This document shows, piece by piece, positions 49,690 through 57,510 of a DNA stretch of 64,000 nt. Within the stretch, counting starts at the first letter, position 1. Every line of letters starts with the position of its first letter. A program made the translations under genes and the position numbers. Under the pieces are notes generated by a model. It made no database searches. It was given only the letters and a program-made list of their open reading frames with translations, and was not told the origin of the DNA. The DNA is from Herbidospora galbida (lineage in GTDB: Bacteria > Actinomycetota > Actinomycetes > Streptosporangiales > Streptosporangiaceae), in the NCBI RefSeq assembly GCF_005233835.1, contig NZ_SZQA01000032.1, forward strand, positions 46,913-110,912. The letters are read 5' to 3'.

Positions 49690-50447
49690 ACCTCGCCCTG
49701 CGCCTCGGGGCCGTCCTCTTCCTGCTCGCGGTCTGGCAGGTCGTGGCGTGGCTGAAGATCTGGCCGCCGGTGTTCGTGCCGGAGCCGGTCGCGGTCTGGG
49801 ACCAGCTGCTGCGCACCTCCACCGAGGGCTATAGCGGCCACACTCTGGCCGGGCACCTGCTGGCCAGCCTGCGCCGGATCGTCCTCGGCTGCCTCTACGG
49901 CATCGGCGGCGGCATCGTGCTCGGGCTGCTCATCGGGGTCGTGCCGGTGCTGCGGACGCTGCTCAACCCGCTGGTCACGTTCGTGCGCACGCTGCCGCCG
50001 CTGGCCTACCTGAGCCTGCTCGTCATCTGGTTCGGCATCGGCGAGGAGCCCAAGGTGTGGCTGCTGCTGCTCGCCGCGCTGCCGCCCGTGGCCGTGGCCA
50101 CCGCCGACGCCGTCAGGGGCGTCCACGACGACTACCTGAACGCCGCCCGCTCGCTGGGCGCCCGCCCCTGGGAGATCCCCTACCGGGTGGTGCTGCCCAG
50201 CGCCCTGCCCGAGATCGTGACCGGGGTGCGGGTGGCGGTCGGAGTGGCGTACACGACCGTCGTGGCCGCCGAGACCGTCAACGGCGTGCCCGGCATCGGC
50301 GGCATGGTCCGCGACGCCCAGCGCTACAACCAGACCGACGTCGTCGTGCTGGGGATCATCGTCATCGGCCTGTCCGGCCTGCTCATCGACTACCTGCTGC
50401 AAACGCTCGACCGACGGCTCGTGCCCTGGCGCGGCCGTCACATCTGA
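49686..50447 (+). CDS. ssuC: Aliphatic sulfonate ABC transporter permease
   Basis: A 253-residue BPD-type permease with about six membrane helices. The ATPase-coupling EAA loop is SLGARPWEIPYRVVLPSALPEIVTGVRVAVGVAYTT, as in SsuC/TauC/NitT permeases. ATG overlaps the ssuD stop by 4 nt (ATGA). The unusual placing after ssuD, ahead of the binding protein, still keeps the whole uptake and cleavage system in one transcript. Confidence 0.93.
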   Translation: MNLALRLGAVLFLLAVWQVVAWLKIWPPVFVPEPVAVWDQLLRTSTEGYSGHTLAGHLLASLRRIVLGCLYGIGGGIVLGLLIGVVPVLRTLLNPLVTFVRTLPPLAYLSLLVIWFGIGEEPKVWLLLLAALPPVAVATADAVRGVHDDYLNAARSLGARPWEIPYRVVLPSALPEIVTGVRVAVGVAYTTVVAAETVNGVPGIGGMVRDAQRYNQTDVVVLGIIVIGLSGLLIDYLLQTLDRRLVPWRGRHI

Positions 50448-50458
50448 AGGAGCCCCCT

Positions 50459-51451
50459 GTGAAACGCGTCCTCGCGGCGCTGTTGGTGCTGGTCACCGCG
50501 GCCGCCTGCTCCTCCCCGGCCGAAGCGCCGGGAGAGAAGAAGACGGTCCTGCGTATCGGCTACCAGCTCATCCCCAACGGCGACCTGATCGTCAAAGACC
50601 AGAAGTGGCTGGAGCAGGCGCTCCCCGGCACCGAGATCACCTGGAGCAAGTTCGACTCCGGAGGTGACGTGAACACGGCCATGATCGCGGGGGCGATCGA
50701 CATCGGCCTGGCCGGCAGCTCGCCGGTGACCCGGGGCCTGTCGGCGCCGCTCAACATCCCCTACCGCGTGCCGTGGATCTTCGACGTGATCGGCGACAAC
50801 GAGGCCCTGGTCGCCAAGAAGGAGATCACCTCGGTCGCCGGCCTGGCCGGGAAGACGATCGCGACCCCGTTCGCCTCGACCGCCCACTACAGCCTCCTGG
50901 CGGTCCTGCAGGAGGCCGGCGTGACCGACGCCAAGGTCATCGACCTCCAGCCGCCGGACATCCAGGCCGCGTGGGTCCGCGGCGACATCGACGCCGCCTA
51001 CGTCTGGACGCCGGTCCTGGCCGAACTGGAGAAGGACGGCGCCGTCCTGGCCTCCAGCCGCGAGCTGGCCGGCAAGGGCAAGCTCACCGCCGACCTGGCG
51101 GTGGTCCGCAACGAGTTCGCCGACCAGCACCCCGAGATCCTCCAGGAGTGGCTCAAGCAACAGGACCGGGCGGTCAAGCTGACCCGCACCGACGCGGCGG
51201 CAGCGGCGGCGGCCATCGGCCGCCAGCTCAACCTCGACCCGGCCGAGGCCGGCCGCCAGCTGGGCCAGCTCGTCCTCCTCGACGCCGCCGAGCAGCGCTC
51301 CCCCGACTACCTCGGGACGGCGGAGGCGCCCGGCAAGCTCGCGGAGAACCTGCGCAGCGCGGCGGAGTTCCTGGTGGGCCAGAAGCAGCTCGACGCGGTC
51401 CCGGAACTGACGGTCTTCCAGAAGGGCCTGCTGCCCCATGCCCTCCCCTGA
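50459..51451 (+). CDS. ssuA: Sulfonate/taurine ABC transporter substrate-binding lipoprotein
   Basis: A 330-residue lipoprotein. The signal peptide ends in a lipobox, LVTAAACSSP, with Cys 17 as the lipidated residue. The mature part is of the SsuA/TauA type: VLRIGYQLIPNGDLIVKD, GAIDIGLAGSSPVTRGLSA, WIFDVIGDNEALVAKKEITSVAGLAGKTIATPFASTAHY and DIQAAWVRGDIDAAYVW. The GDNEALV region is nearer TauA, so taurine is a possible ligand. GTG start with AAGGAG upstream; 14-nt overlap with ssuB. Confidence 0.92.
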   Translation: MKRVLAALLVLVTAAACSSPAEAPGEKKTVLRIGYQLIPNGDLIVKDQKWLEQALPGTEITWSKFDSGGDVNTAMIAGAIDIGLAGSSPVTRGLSAPLNIPYRVPWIFDVIGDNEALVAKKEITSVAGLAGKTIATPFASTAHYSLLAVLQEAGVTDAKVIDLQPPDIQAAWVRGDIDAAYVWTPVLAELEKDGAVLASSRELAGKGKLTADLAVVRNEFADQHPEILQEWLKQQDRAVKLTRTDAAAAAAAIGRQLNLDPAEAGRQLGQLVLLDAAEQRSPDYLGTAEAPGKLAENLRSAAEFLVGQKQLDAVPELTVFQKGLLPHALP

Positions 51452-52190
51452 CCCCGGGGACGACGAGACCCCGGCTCACTCGCCGGCGATCGAGCTCCGG
51501 GCGGTGACGCGGGTCTACCGCGACCGCCCGGCGCTCGGGCCGATCGACCTGGCCATCCCCGCCGGGGAGTTCCTGACCGTGGTCGGCCCCTCCGGCTGCG
51601 GCAAGAGCACGCTGCTGAGCCTGGTGGCGGGGTTCGCCCCGCCCACGGCGGGGACCGTGCTGGCCGACGGGGCGCCGGTGCGCGGCCCCGGGCCCTCCCG
51701 GGGCGTGGTCTTCCAGCAGCCGAGGCTGTTCCCCTGGCTCTCGGTGTCCGGGAACATCGCCTTCGGCCTGCGGCGGCTGCCCAAGGCGGCCAGGAAGGAG
51801 CGGGTCGCCGAGCTGCTGGCCATGACCGGGCTGGAGAACGCGGCCCGGCTGAAGCCCTACGAGCTGTCGGGCGGCATGCGGCAGCGGGCGGCCATCGCGC
51901 GGGCGCTCGCGCCCCGGCCCAAGGTCCTGCTGATGGACGAGCCCTTCGGCGCGCTCGACGCCTTCACCCGCGAACGCATGCAGGAGGAGATCCGCGACCT
52001 GTGGCGGAGCACCGGGGTGACGGTCCTGTTCATCACCCACGACGTCACCGAGGCGAGCACGCTGGGCACCCGGGTCATCGCCCTGGCGGGGCCGCCCGGC
52101 CGCATCTCCCTCGACGCGCGGGTGAGCGAGGGCCTGCGCGAGAAGGTCGAGGCCGCCATCAGGGACGCCGCCTCGGCGCGCGCGGCGTGA
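51438..52190 (+). CDS. ssuB: Sulfonate ABC transporter ATP-binding protein
   Basis: A 250-residue ABC ATPase. Walker A GPSGCGKST, Q loop FQQPRLFPWLSV, signature ELSGGMRQRAAIARAL, Walker B VLLMDEPFGALD and the switch FITHDVTEA are all present. The layout matches SsuB/TauB/NitD. ATG 51438 lies within the 3' end of ssuA. It is the last gene of the operon; the PhoX-like gene follows tail to tail after 15 nt. Confidence 0.94.
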   Translation: MPSPDPGDDETPAHSPAIELRAVTRVYRDRPALGPIDLAIPAGEFLTVVGPSGCGKSTLLSLVAGFAPPTAGTVLADGAPVRGPGPSRGVVFQQPRLFPWLSVSGNIAFGLRRLPKAARKERVAELLAMTGLENAARLKPYELSGGMRQRAAIARALAPRPKVLLMDEPFGALDAFTRERMQEEIRDLWRSTGVTVLFITHDVTEASTLGTRVIALAGPPGRISLDARVSEGLREKVEAAIRDAASARAA

Positions 52191-52205
52191 GGACGTACCG
52201 GGAGA

Positions 52206-53186
52206 TCAGCTCTTGAAGGGCCCGGTCACCTCGTAGGTGATGCCGCCCTCGCGGGAGGAGAAGTAGAGGCGCTCGCCGTCGGGCGAAAAGGCCAGGCCGG
52301 TGATCGACTTCTCGGGGCCGTCGACGCGCAAAAGCGGGGTGACCGCGCCGTCGTCGCCGATGATGTTGATCTCGCCGTCGCGGGTGACGAACAGGTCGCC
52401 CGCACCGGCCAGCAGCCTCGGGTCGGCCCCGTAGAGGACCGAGAGCTCGCCCGCCGACGGGTCGTACGACCACACCCGGTCGTCGCCCGTCGAGAAGTAG
52501 CAGAAGCCGCCCGACGTCGAGCAGCGCCCGGCCCGCTCGAAGCGCACCGCGCCCTCGACCTGGTCGCGGGTGGGCGCGTCGGTGGCGGCGGGGTTGGGCA
52601 CCCGCGACCACGTGACCTTCCCGGCGCCGGAGCCGACCATGACCTCCAGGACGCCGGTCGTGAGGTCGCGCCAGTCGTCGGGGCGGAACCGGTAGAGGCA
52701 CCCCTCGGGGTGGTCTTCGGTCAGGTAGACCACCTGGCCGACCTCGTCGCACACGGCGCTCTCGTGCCGGAACAGGCCCATGGCCAGGCGCGGCATGGCG
52801 GCGAAGTGGCCGTAGGGGTCGCATTCGAAGACCCGGCCGCGGCAGGTGTCCTCACACGACAGCCAGGTGTTCCACGACGTCGCGCCCCCGGCGCGGTTGC
52901 TGTCGGTGCCCGACAGGATGCGGTAGCCGCTGCGGATCGACCCGTCGGGGCCGAACCGGAGCGCCGACACCCCGCCGAGGAGCGGGATCTCGGAGTTGGA
53001 GACGTAGATCCAGCCGTCGCCGTCGGCGAAGCACGCGCCGTCGTCGGGCGCCTGGTGCCACGTGAGGCCCCCGACCCGTTCGCCCGTGCGGCCGACCACG
53101 CGGCTGGTGAAACCCTCGGCCAGCTCGATGGCCGGATCACCAGGTGTTCTCATCAGGGCCGCGAACCTCCCCGAACCGGCAGCCAT
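52206..53186 (-). CDS. PhoX-like (DUF839) propeller protein
   Basis: A 326-residue protein like the C-terminal propeller of PhoX-type (DUF839) phosphatases. Motifs are GGLTWHQAPDDGACFADGDGWIYVSNSE, ATSWNTWLSCEDTC, VVYLTEDHPEGCLYRFRPDDW, CSTSGGFCYFSTGDDRVWSYDP and ITGLAFSPDGERLYFSS. PhoX enzymes use iron and calcium. Here there is no Tat signal and the protein is about half the usual length, so phosphatase activity is uncertain. ATG 53186 has GGGAGG 4 nt upstream. Confidence 0.82.
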   Translation of the reverse strand: MAAGSGRFAALMRTPGDPAIELAEGFTSRVVGRTGERVGGLTWHQAPDDGACFADGDGWIYVSNSEIPLLGGVSALRFGPDGSIRSGYRILSGTDSNRAGGATSWNTWLSCEDTCRGRVFECDPYGHFAAMPRLAMGLFRHESAVCDEVGQVVYLTEDHPEGCLYRFRPDDWRDLTTGVLEVMVGSGAGKVTWSRVPNPAATDAPTRDQVEGAVRFERAGRCSTSGGFCYFSTGDDRVWSYDPSAGELSVLYGADPRLLAGAGDLFVTRDGEINIIGDDGAVTPLLRVDGPEKSITGLAFSPDGERLYFSSREGGITYEVTGPFKS

Positions 53187-53337
53187 GGAACCTCCCTCAC
53201 AAATCACGCTACGCGCGGCAGGCGGGGCCAGTCGAACCGAGTGACGTGAACTTACGGGGAATCGGCGCGGGTCCCAGGCCAAAACTTGCCCAAACCACGG
53301 GCGGCGGAGAGCTGGACCATTTCTAAAGTGATCGGCC

Positions 53338-56163
53338 ATGCCCCTTCCTCCCGGCGACGTGCTCGCGCCCGCGATCACCTCGCGCCGCGCCCTCGTCTTC
53401 CTCGACCAGGATCCACCGGGCCGCCGGCTCGCGAGTGCCCTCAGATCGTCCGGCTATGCCGTCGAGACCTGTCCGTCGGGGCGGCGCGACCACGAGCGGC
53501 TCGCCGCGTTCCTCGCCTCGGGGCGCCCCGGCGACCTGCTGCTGGTGCGCTGGCCGTCGACCGCGACCTGGTCGGGGGCCGACTTCGCGACGCTGGTGAA
53601 GCGGTTCGGGGCCTCGGTCGGGGAGACCACCGCCTCGGCCGTGCTGATGATCGTCGACTTCGGGTGGATCGGCAGCGCCTCCCCCGACGAGCAGACCGTG
53701 AGCGCCCTGCTGACCCCGCCGGGGATCGCCGCCGCCGCGCTGACCACGGGCCTGGCGCTGGGCGCCGAGGTGCGGCCGGGGGCGCCGTCGCTGACCGAGG
53801 TGGTCGCCGACGGGCTGCTGACCTTCGACGCCGACCTCGGCGGCGACGGCGTGGTCTCGGTCGCCGACCTGCTGGCCCACGCCCTGGCGGCCTTCGGCGA
53901 GCACGCCGAGTTCCTGCCCCACCTGCTGACCTCGCCGGAGGCGCTCGACGTGGCGGTGGCGGTGCGGGGGACCGTGCCGGGCACGCTGCCCACCGTGTTC
54001 GAGCGGGCCGCCGCGATGCTGGGCGGGCCCCGGCCGAAGTCGGCCGAGCAGGCGGTCGCCCGGATCTACGACGAGCACCTGTCGGTGGAGGCGCAGCTGC
54101 TGCTGCGCCGCGGCAGCCTGCTGTCCGAGGGAGAGCGGCTGACCGGCGAGGTCGCCGAGGTGCTCGGCGGCACCAGGAAGGGCCGCACCGAGCTCGCCGA
54201 GTGGGGTCTGCTGGGCGAGCCGTTCAGCCACCCGGCGGTGGCCGTCTTCGGCCGGGCCCGGCTCGACGACGACGAGCGGGCCACCCTGCCGGGCGCGCTG
54301 CGCCGCTGGCGGGCCCGCCGCCGGGCCACCCGCCCCCGGGCCCGGCTGACCCCCGACCGGTGGACCGTCGACGACCATCTCGGCCACGGCGTCTACGCCG
54401 AGGCCATCGCCGCGTTCATCCGGCACGCCGAGACCCGGCCGCCGCTGACGATCGGGGTCAAGGGCCCGTGGGGCACCGGCAAGACCTCGCTGATGCGGAT
54501 GATCCAGGAGGAACTCGACCCGGGCGCCCCGGCCGGGAAGGCCCGCGAGCTGCGGCTGCCCCGGAGCCTGCCGGCCCGTCCGCCCGCCAGGCTGATCCGG
54601 CTGCTGGCGCGGCTGTGGCCGGGCGACCGGACCTCCGAAGGGGTGACGAACGCCGAGGTCCGCGCCCTGTCGAAGGAGTCCGAGGGCGAACCGGCGCCGG
54701 TCGAGGCGGCCTCCGGGAGCTGGCGGCCGACGGTCTGGTTCAACCCGTGGATGTACCAGAACGACGAGCAGGTCTGGGCCGGGCTCGCCCACGAGATCAT
54801 CACCCAGATCACCGACCGGCTCCCCCGCGCCGAGCGGGAGCGCTTCTGGCTGCGGCTCAACCTGGCCCGCGTCGACCGCGAGGCGGTCCGTCGCCGCGCC
54901 TACCATCTGGCGCTCATGCGGCTCGGCCCGGCGGTGCTGGGGCTGGTCCTGACGCTGCTGCTGTCGGGCGCGTCCCTGCTGGCCGCGCCCCTGCTCCCGT
55001 TCCTGGACGGGGCGGCCGGCGCGCTCGCCTCGGGCGGCACGGTGGCCGCGGTCTTCGCGGCCGCCGTACGGCTGGCGCGCTTCCTCACCGAATCGGCCGA
55101 GTCGGCCTTCGCGTCGCTGGTCCGGGCCCCCGACCCGCTGAGCGGAGACGGGCCGGGCTACGGGGCGCGGACGGGCTTCCTGCATCTCGTCCAGACCGAC
55201 ATGGGCCACGTGCTCGACCTGGTCGCCACCTCGGAGCGCCCCCTGGTGGTCTTCGTGGACGACCTCGACCGGTGCTCCTCGGGCGCGGTCGCCCAGGTGA
55301 TCGAGGCGATCAACCTGTTCCTGGCCGGGGAGTTCCCCAACTGCGTGTTCGTGCTGGCCATGGAGCCCGAGGTGGTGGCCGCGCACGTCGAGGTCGCCTA
55401 CCGCGACCTGGCCGAGAGCATGCCGGCCCACCTGCGCGAGGACCTCGGCTGGCGGTTCCTGGAGAAGATCGTGCAGCTCCCGCTGCGGGTGCCGCTGCTC
55501 GACGAGGACGCCCGCCTGCCCGAATACGTGCGCGCCCTGATGGACATCCCGGCCCAGCGCCGCGCGCCGGTCGCCGCGCCCGCCCGCCCCTCGGTCGACC
55601 TGGCGATGGTGGCCCGCATCGAGCGGCAGATCCGGGGCTCCGGCGCGCGGGTCGACACCCTCGACGAGGCGGCCCGCGCGGCCCAGGACACGGTCGCCGT
55701 GGCCGAGGGCGAGACCTCGGCGCTCGGCGGCCTGTGGGCGGAGACCCGCCTGGCCGCCGACCGGGTGTTCGACGACCTCTACAGCGACGAGAACGCCTAC
55801 CGCGCCATCCGGGGCGCGCTGCCGGTGCTGACGGCCTCGAACCCGCGCGAGCTCAAGCGCTACGTGAACGTCTTCCGGTTCTACTCGTTCGTCACCTACC
55901 GCCAGCGGCTGGCCGGGGAACGCGCCGCCTCCGACGCCGAGGTGGCGAAGCTGGCCGCCCTGACGGTCCGCTGGCCGCACCTGCTGTCGCGCCTGTCGGG
56001 CGGGACGGTGCTCGGGAACCTGGAGGAGGCCGCCCACGAGGGGGGCCGGTGGGACGAGGCGCTGGCCGGCGCGGGCCTGGAACCGGGCCCGCGATGGGAC
56101 CCGCTGAGGGTCCTGCTGGCCGCCCCGCCGTCGGTGACCGACCTGGCCAGACGCCTGCTGTGA
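53338..56163 (+). CDS. Degenerate caspase-like domain fused to a KAP P-loop NTPase
   Basis: A 941-residue protein. Residues about 15-200 follow the order of caspase-like (C14) domains: an ALVFLDQD strand, DLLLVRWPST (66-75) where GHG is usual, VLMIVDFGWIGS (102-113) where DCC/DCxSG is usual, and FDADLGGDGVVSVADLL (from 163). The catalytic His and Cys are thus lost. From residue 370 a KAP NTPase follows: Walker A GPWGTGKT (Lys 382), FNPWMYQNDEQVW, two membrane segments (about 528-551 and 561-583), Walker B VVFVDDLDRCS (Asp 641-642) and LKRYVNVFRFYS. TAAAGT 8 nt before ATG suggests a leaderless mRNA. It stands alone as a single-gene unit. Confidence 0.85.
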   Translation: MPLPPGDVLAPAITSRRALVFLDQDPPGRRLASALRSSGYAVETCPSGRRDHERLAAFLASGRPGDLLLVRWPSTATWSGADFATLVKRFGASVGETTASAVLMIVDFGWIGSASPDEQTVSALLTPPGIAAAALTTGLALGAEVRPGAPSLTEVVADGLLTFDADLGGDGVVSVADLLAHALAAFGEHAEFLPHLLTSPEALDVAVAVRGTVPGTLPTVFERAAAMLGGPRPKSAEQAVARIYDEHLSVEAQLLLRRGSLLSEGERLTGEVAEVLGGTRKGRTELAEWGLLGEPFSHPAVAVFGRARLDDDERATLPGALRRWRARRRATRPRARLTPDRWTVDDHLGHGVYAEAIAAFIRHAETRPPLTIGVKGPWGTGKTSLMRMIQEELDPGAPAGKARELRLPRSLPARPPARLIRLLARLWPGDRTSEGVTNAEVRALSKESEGEPAPVEAASGSWRPTVWFNPWMYQNDEQVWAGLAHEIITQITDRLPRAERERFWLRLNLARVDREAVRRRAYHLALMRLGPAVLGLVLTLLLSGASLLAAPLLPFLDGAAGALASGGTVAAVFAAAVRLARFLTESAESAFASLVRAPDPLSGDGPGYGARTGFLHLVQTDMGHVLDLVATSERPLVVFVDDLDRCSSGAVAQVIEAINLFLAGEFPNCVFVLAMEPEVVAAHVEVAYRDLAESMPAHLREDLGWRFLEKIVQLPLRVPLLDEDARLPEYVRALMDIPAQRRAPVAAPARPSVDLAMVARIERQIRGSGARVDTLDEAARAAQDTVAVAEGETSALGGLWAETRLAADRVFDDLYSDENAYRAIRGALPVLTASNPRELKRYVNVFRFYSFVTYRQRLAGERAASDAEVAKLAALTVRWPHLLSRLSGGTVLGNLEEAAHEGGRWDEALAGAGLEPGPRWDPLRVLLAAPPSVTDLARRLL

Positions 56164-56179
56164 ACGCCCCTGTAGACAC

Positions 56180-56215
56180 ACCGATGCCGCGGTCTCGAAA
56201 GACCGCGGCATCGGT
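56180..56215 (+). terminator. Hairpin after the KAP NTPase gene
   Basis: A perfect 16-bp stem (ACCGATGCCGCGGTCT with 56200-56215) and a CGAA tetraloop, 16 nt past the stop. There is no long T-run, but the stability makes it a likely 3' end, possibly for dps from the other side too. Confidence 0.75.
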
Positions 56216-56301
56216 TCCCGGTGACCCAGGTTGGCGCCGCCGCTCCTGAAAGGATCCAGCCAATCACGTGATCAGGCGCGGCGGCCGTCTCGGTCGGGGG
56301 G

Positions 56302-56769
56302 TCAGCGCTGGGCCTGGATCATCCAGTGCTGCTTCTCCAGCTCGCGGCAGATGCCGATCAGGAGGTCCTGGCTGACCGGGTCGGGCTTCTCGGTCACCTC
56401 GATGCGCTCGCGCATGCGGCGCACGATCGACTCAAGGATGTCGGTCATCGCGGCGATGACCTTGCCGTCGTCCAGGTAGCCCGGTTCGAACTGGTGCAGG
56501 TGGGTGTGCTCGGCGAGCGTCCGGGCCCGGCCGTCGGGGTTGACGCCCACCGCGACCGCGCGCTCGGCCACACTGTCGGCGCTGTCGCGGGCGAGGCTGA
56601 CGATCTCGTCCAACTGCAGGTGCAGCGACCGGAACGACCTGCCGATGATGTTCCAGTGGGCCTGCTTGCCCAGCAACGACAGATCCAGCAAGTCGACGAG
56701 CGATCCCTGCAACGCCTCAGCCGTGACCTTCTTGTCCTCCGCGCTCAAGAGGCTGGTGATCGAAGCCAT
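56302..56769 (-). CDS. dps: Dps-family DNA-binding ferritin-like protein
   Basis: A 155-residue Dps subunit, which stores iron and shields DNA in starvation and oxidative stress. The ferroxidase ligands lie in LLGKQAHWNIIGRSFRSLHLQLDEIVSLARDSADSVAERAVAVG, the signature block of Dps. The N-terminus is short and has few Lys, so direct DNA binding may be weak; the C-terminal tail is also short. ATG 56769 is the family start; an upstream ATG at 56832 adds residues unlike the family. It diverges from the MerR gene. Confidence 0.93.
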   Translation of the reverse strand: MASITSLLSAEDKKVTAEALQGSLVDLLDLSLLGKQAHWNIIGRSFRSLHLQLDEIVSLARDSADSVAERAVAVGVNPDGRARTLAEHTHLHQFEPGYLDDGKVIAAMTDILESIVRRMRERIEVTEKPDPVSQDLLIGICRELEKQHWMIQAQR

Positions 56770-56842
56770 GAAAGCGGATCTCCCTCCCAGATAAGTCGGT
56801 CTATTCCGCACAACAGCGGACGAATCGCCCATATTCCCCAGT

Positions 56843-56867
56843 TGACAGTGTCATCATGACAGTGTCA
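56843..56867. promoter_or_regulatory. Two tandem TGACAGTGTCA palindromes before the MerR gene
   Basis: TGACAGTGTCA occurs at 56843-56853 and 56857-56867, 14 nt centre to centre, each a palindrome around a central G. TTGACA (56842-56847) can serve as -35 with CACTGT (56866-56871) as -10, putting initiation near ATG 56878. The repeats overlie the promoter, the usual place for a MerR-family or other autoregulator. Confidence 0.6.
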
Positions 56868-56877
56868 CTGTAGAGGC

Positions 56878-57510
56878 ATGGACGAGACCTGGACCATCGC
56901 CGAACTGGCCGAGCGCGCCACCGCCGCGCTCGCCGGGCTGGCGCCTGCCAACGGCCGGGTCAGCGACGTGCCGAACGAACGCCTGATCCGCTACTACACG
57001 ACGATCGGCCTCCTCGACCCGCCGCTCGCCCGCCGCGGCCGGATCGCCCTCTACGGCAGACGGCACCTGCTCCAGCTCGTGGCGGTCAAGCGCCGCCAGG
57101 CCGAAGGAGTGTCCAATGCGGCCATCCAGCGCGAACTGCTCGGCGCGACCGACGACCGGCTCGCCGAACTGGCCGCCGGCGGCACGGCCTCCCTGAGCGC
57201 GTCCAACGGCTCCGCCCCCGACACCGGCGTGCCGGGGGGCTGTTCGCCGAACCGTCCGCTGTCCGCGCCGGCCGCCGGCGCCGAATCCCGGCCCCGGTTC
57301 TGGACCGCCGCGCCCGCCGCCGCACCCGTCGGGGCACCGGCTCGCGCGGCCTTCCCGCCCACCTTCCACGGCGTCGCCCTGACCCCGGAGGCGGCGCTGT
57401 TCCTGACCCGCCCGCTCACCGACGACGAACTCGCGGCCGTCGCCCGCGCCGCCCAGCCGTTGATCGACCTCCTGACCGACCTTGGCTTCACCGAAGGGAT
57501 CCCGTCATGA
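56878..57510 (+). CDS. MerR-like transcriptional regulator
   Basis: A 210-residue regulator. Residues about 1-85 hold a MerR winged helix: ERLIRYYTTIGLLDPPLARRGRIALYGRRHLLQLVAVKRRQAEG, then VSNAAIQREL. A Ser/Pro/Ala-rich linker (about 95-155) separates it from a short helical C-terminus (DDELAAVARAAQPLIDLLTDLGF) that lacks metal-binding Cys. It overlaps the VIT/VWA gene by 4 nt, so the two are expressed together. Probably translated from a leaderless mRNA and self-regulated through the tandem palindromes. Confidence 0.87.
   Translation: MDETWTIAELAERATAALAGLAPANGRVSDVPNERLIRYYTTIGLLDPPLARRGRIALYGRRHLLQLVAVKRRQAEGVSNAAIQRELLGATDDRLAELAAGGTASLSASNGSAPDTGVPGGCSPNRPLSAPAAGAESRPRFWTAAPAAAPVGAPARAAFPPTFHGVALTPEAALFLTRPLTDDELAAVARAAQPLIDLLTDLGFTEGIPS

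Noticed and set aside
53338..53940. Active caspase-like protease
   Set aside because: The positions expected for the catalytic His and Cys read WPST and DFGW, so protease activity is unlikely.
53286..56249. Other long frames over the KAP gene (plus strand from 53286, minus strand 53323-56211)
   Set aside because: Their Arg/Pro/Gly- or Gln/His/Gly-rich translations show no domain. Only the frame from 53338 carries the Walker motifs.
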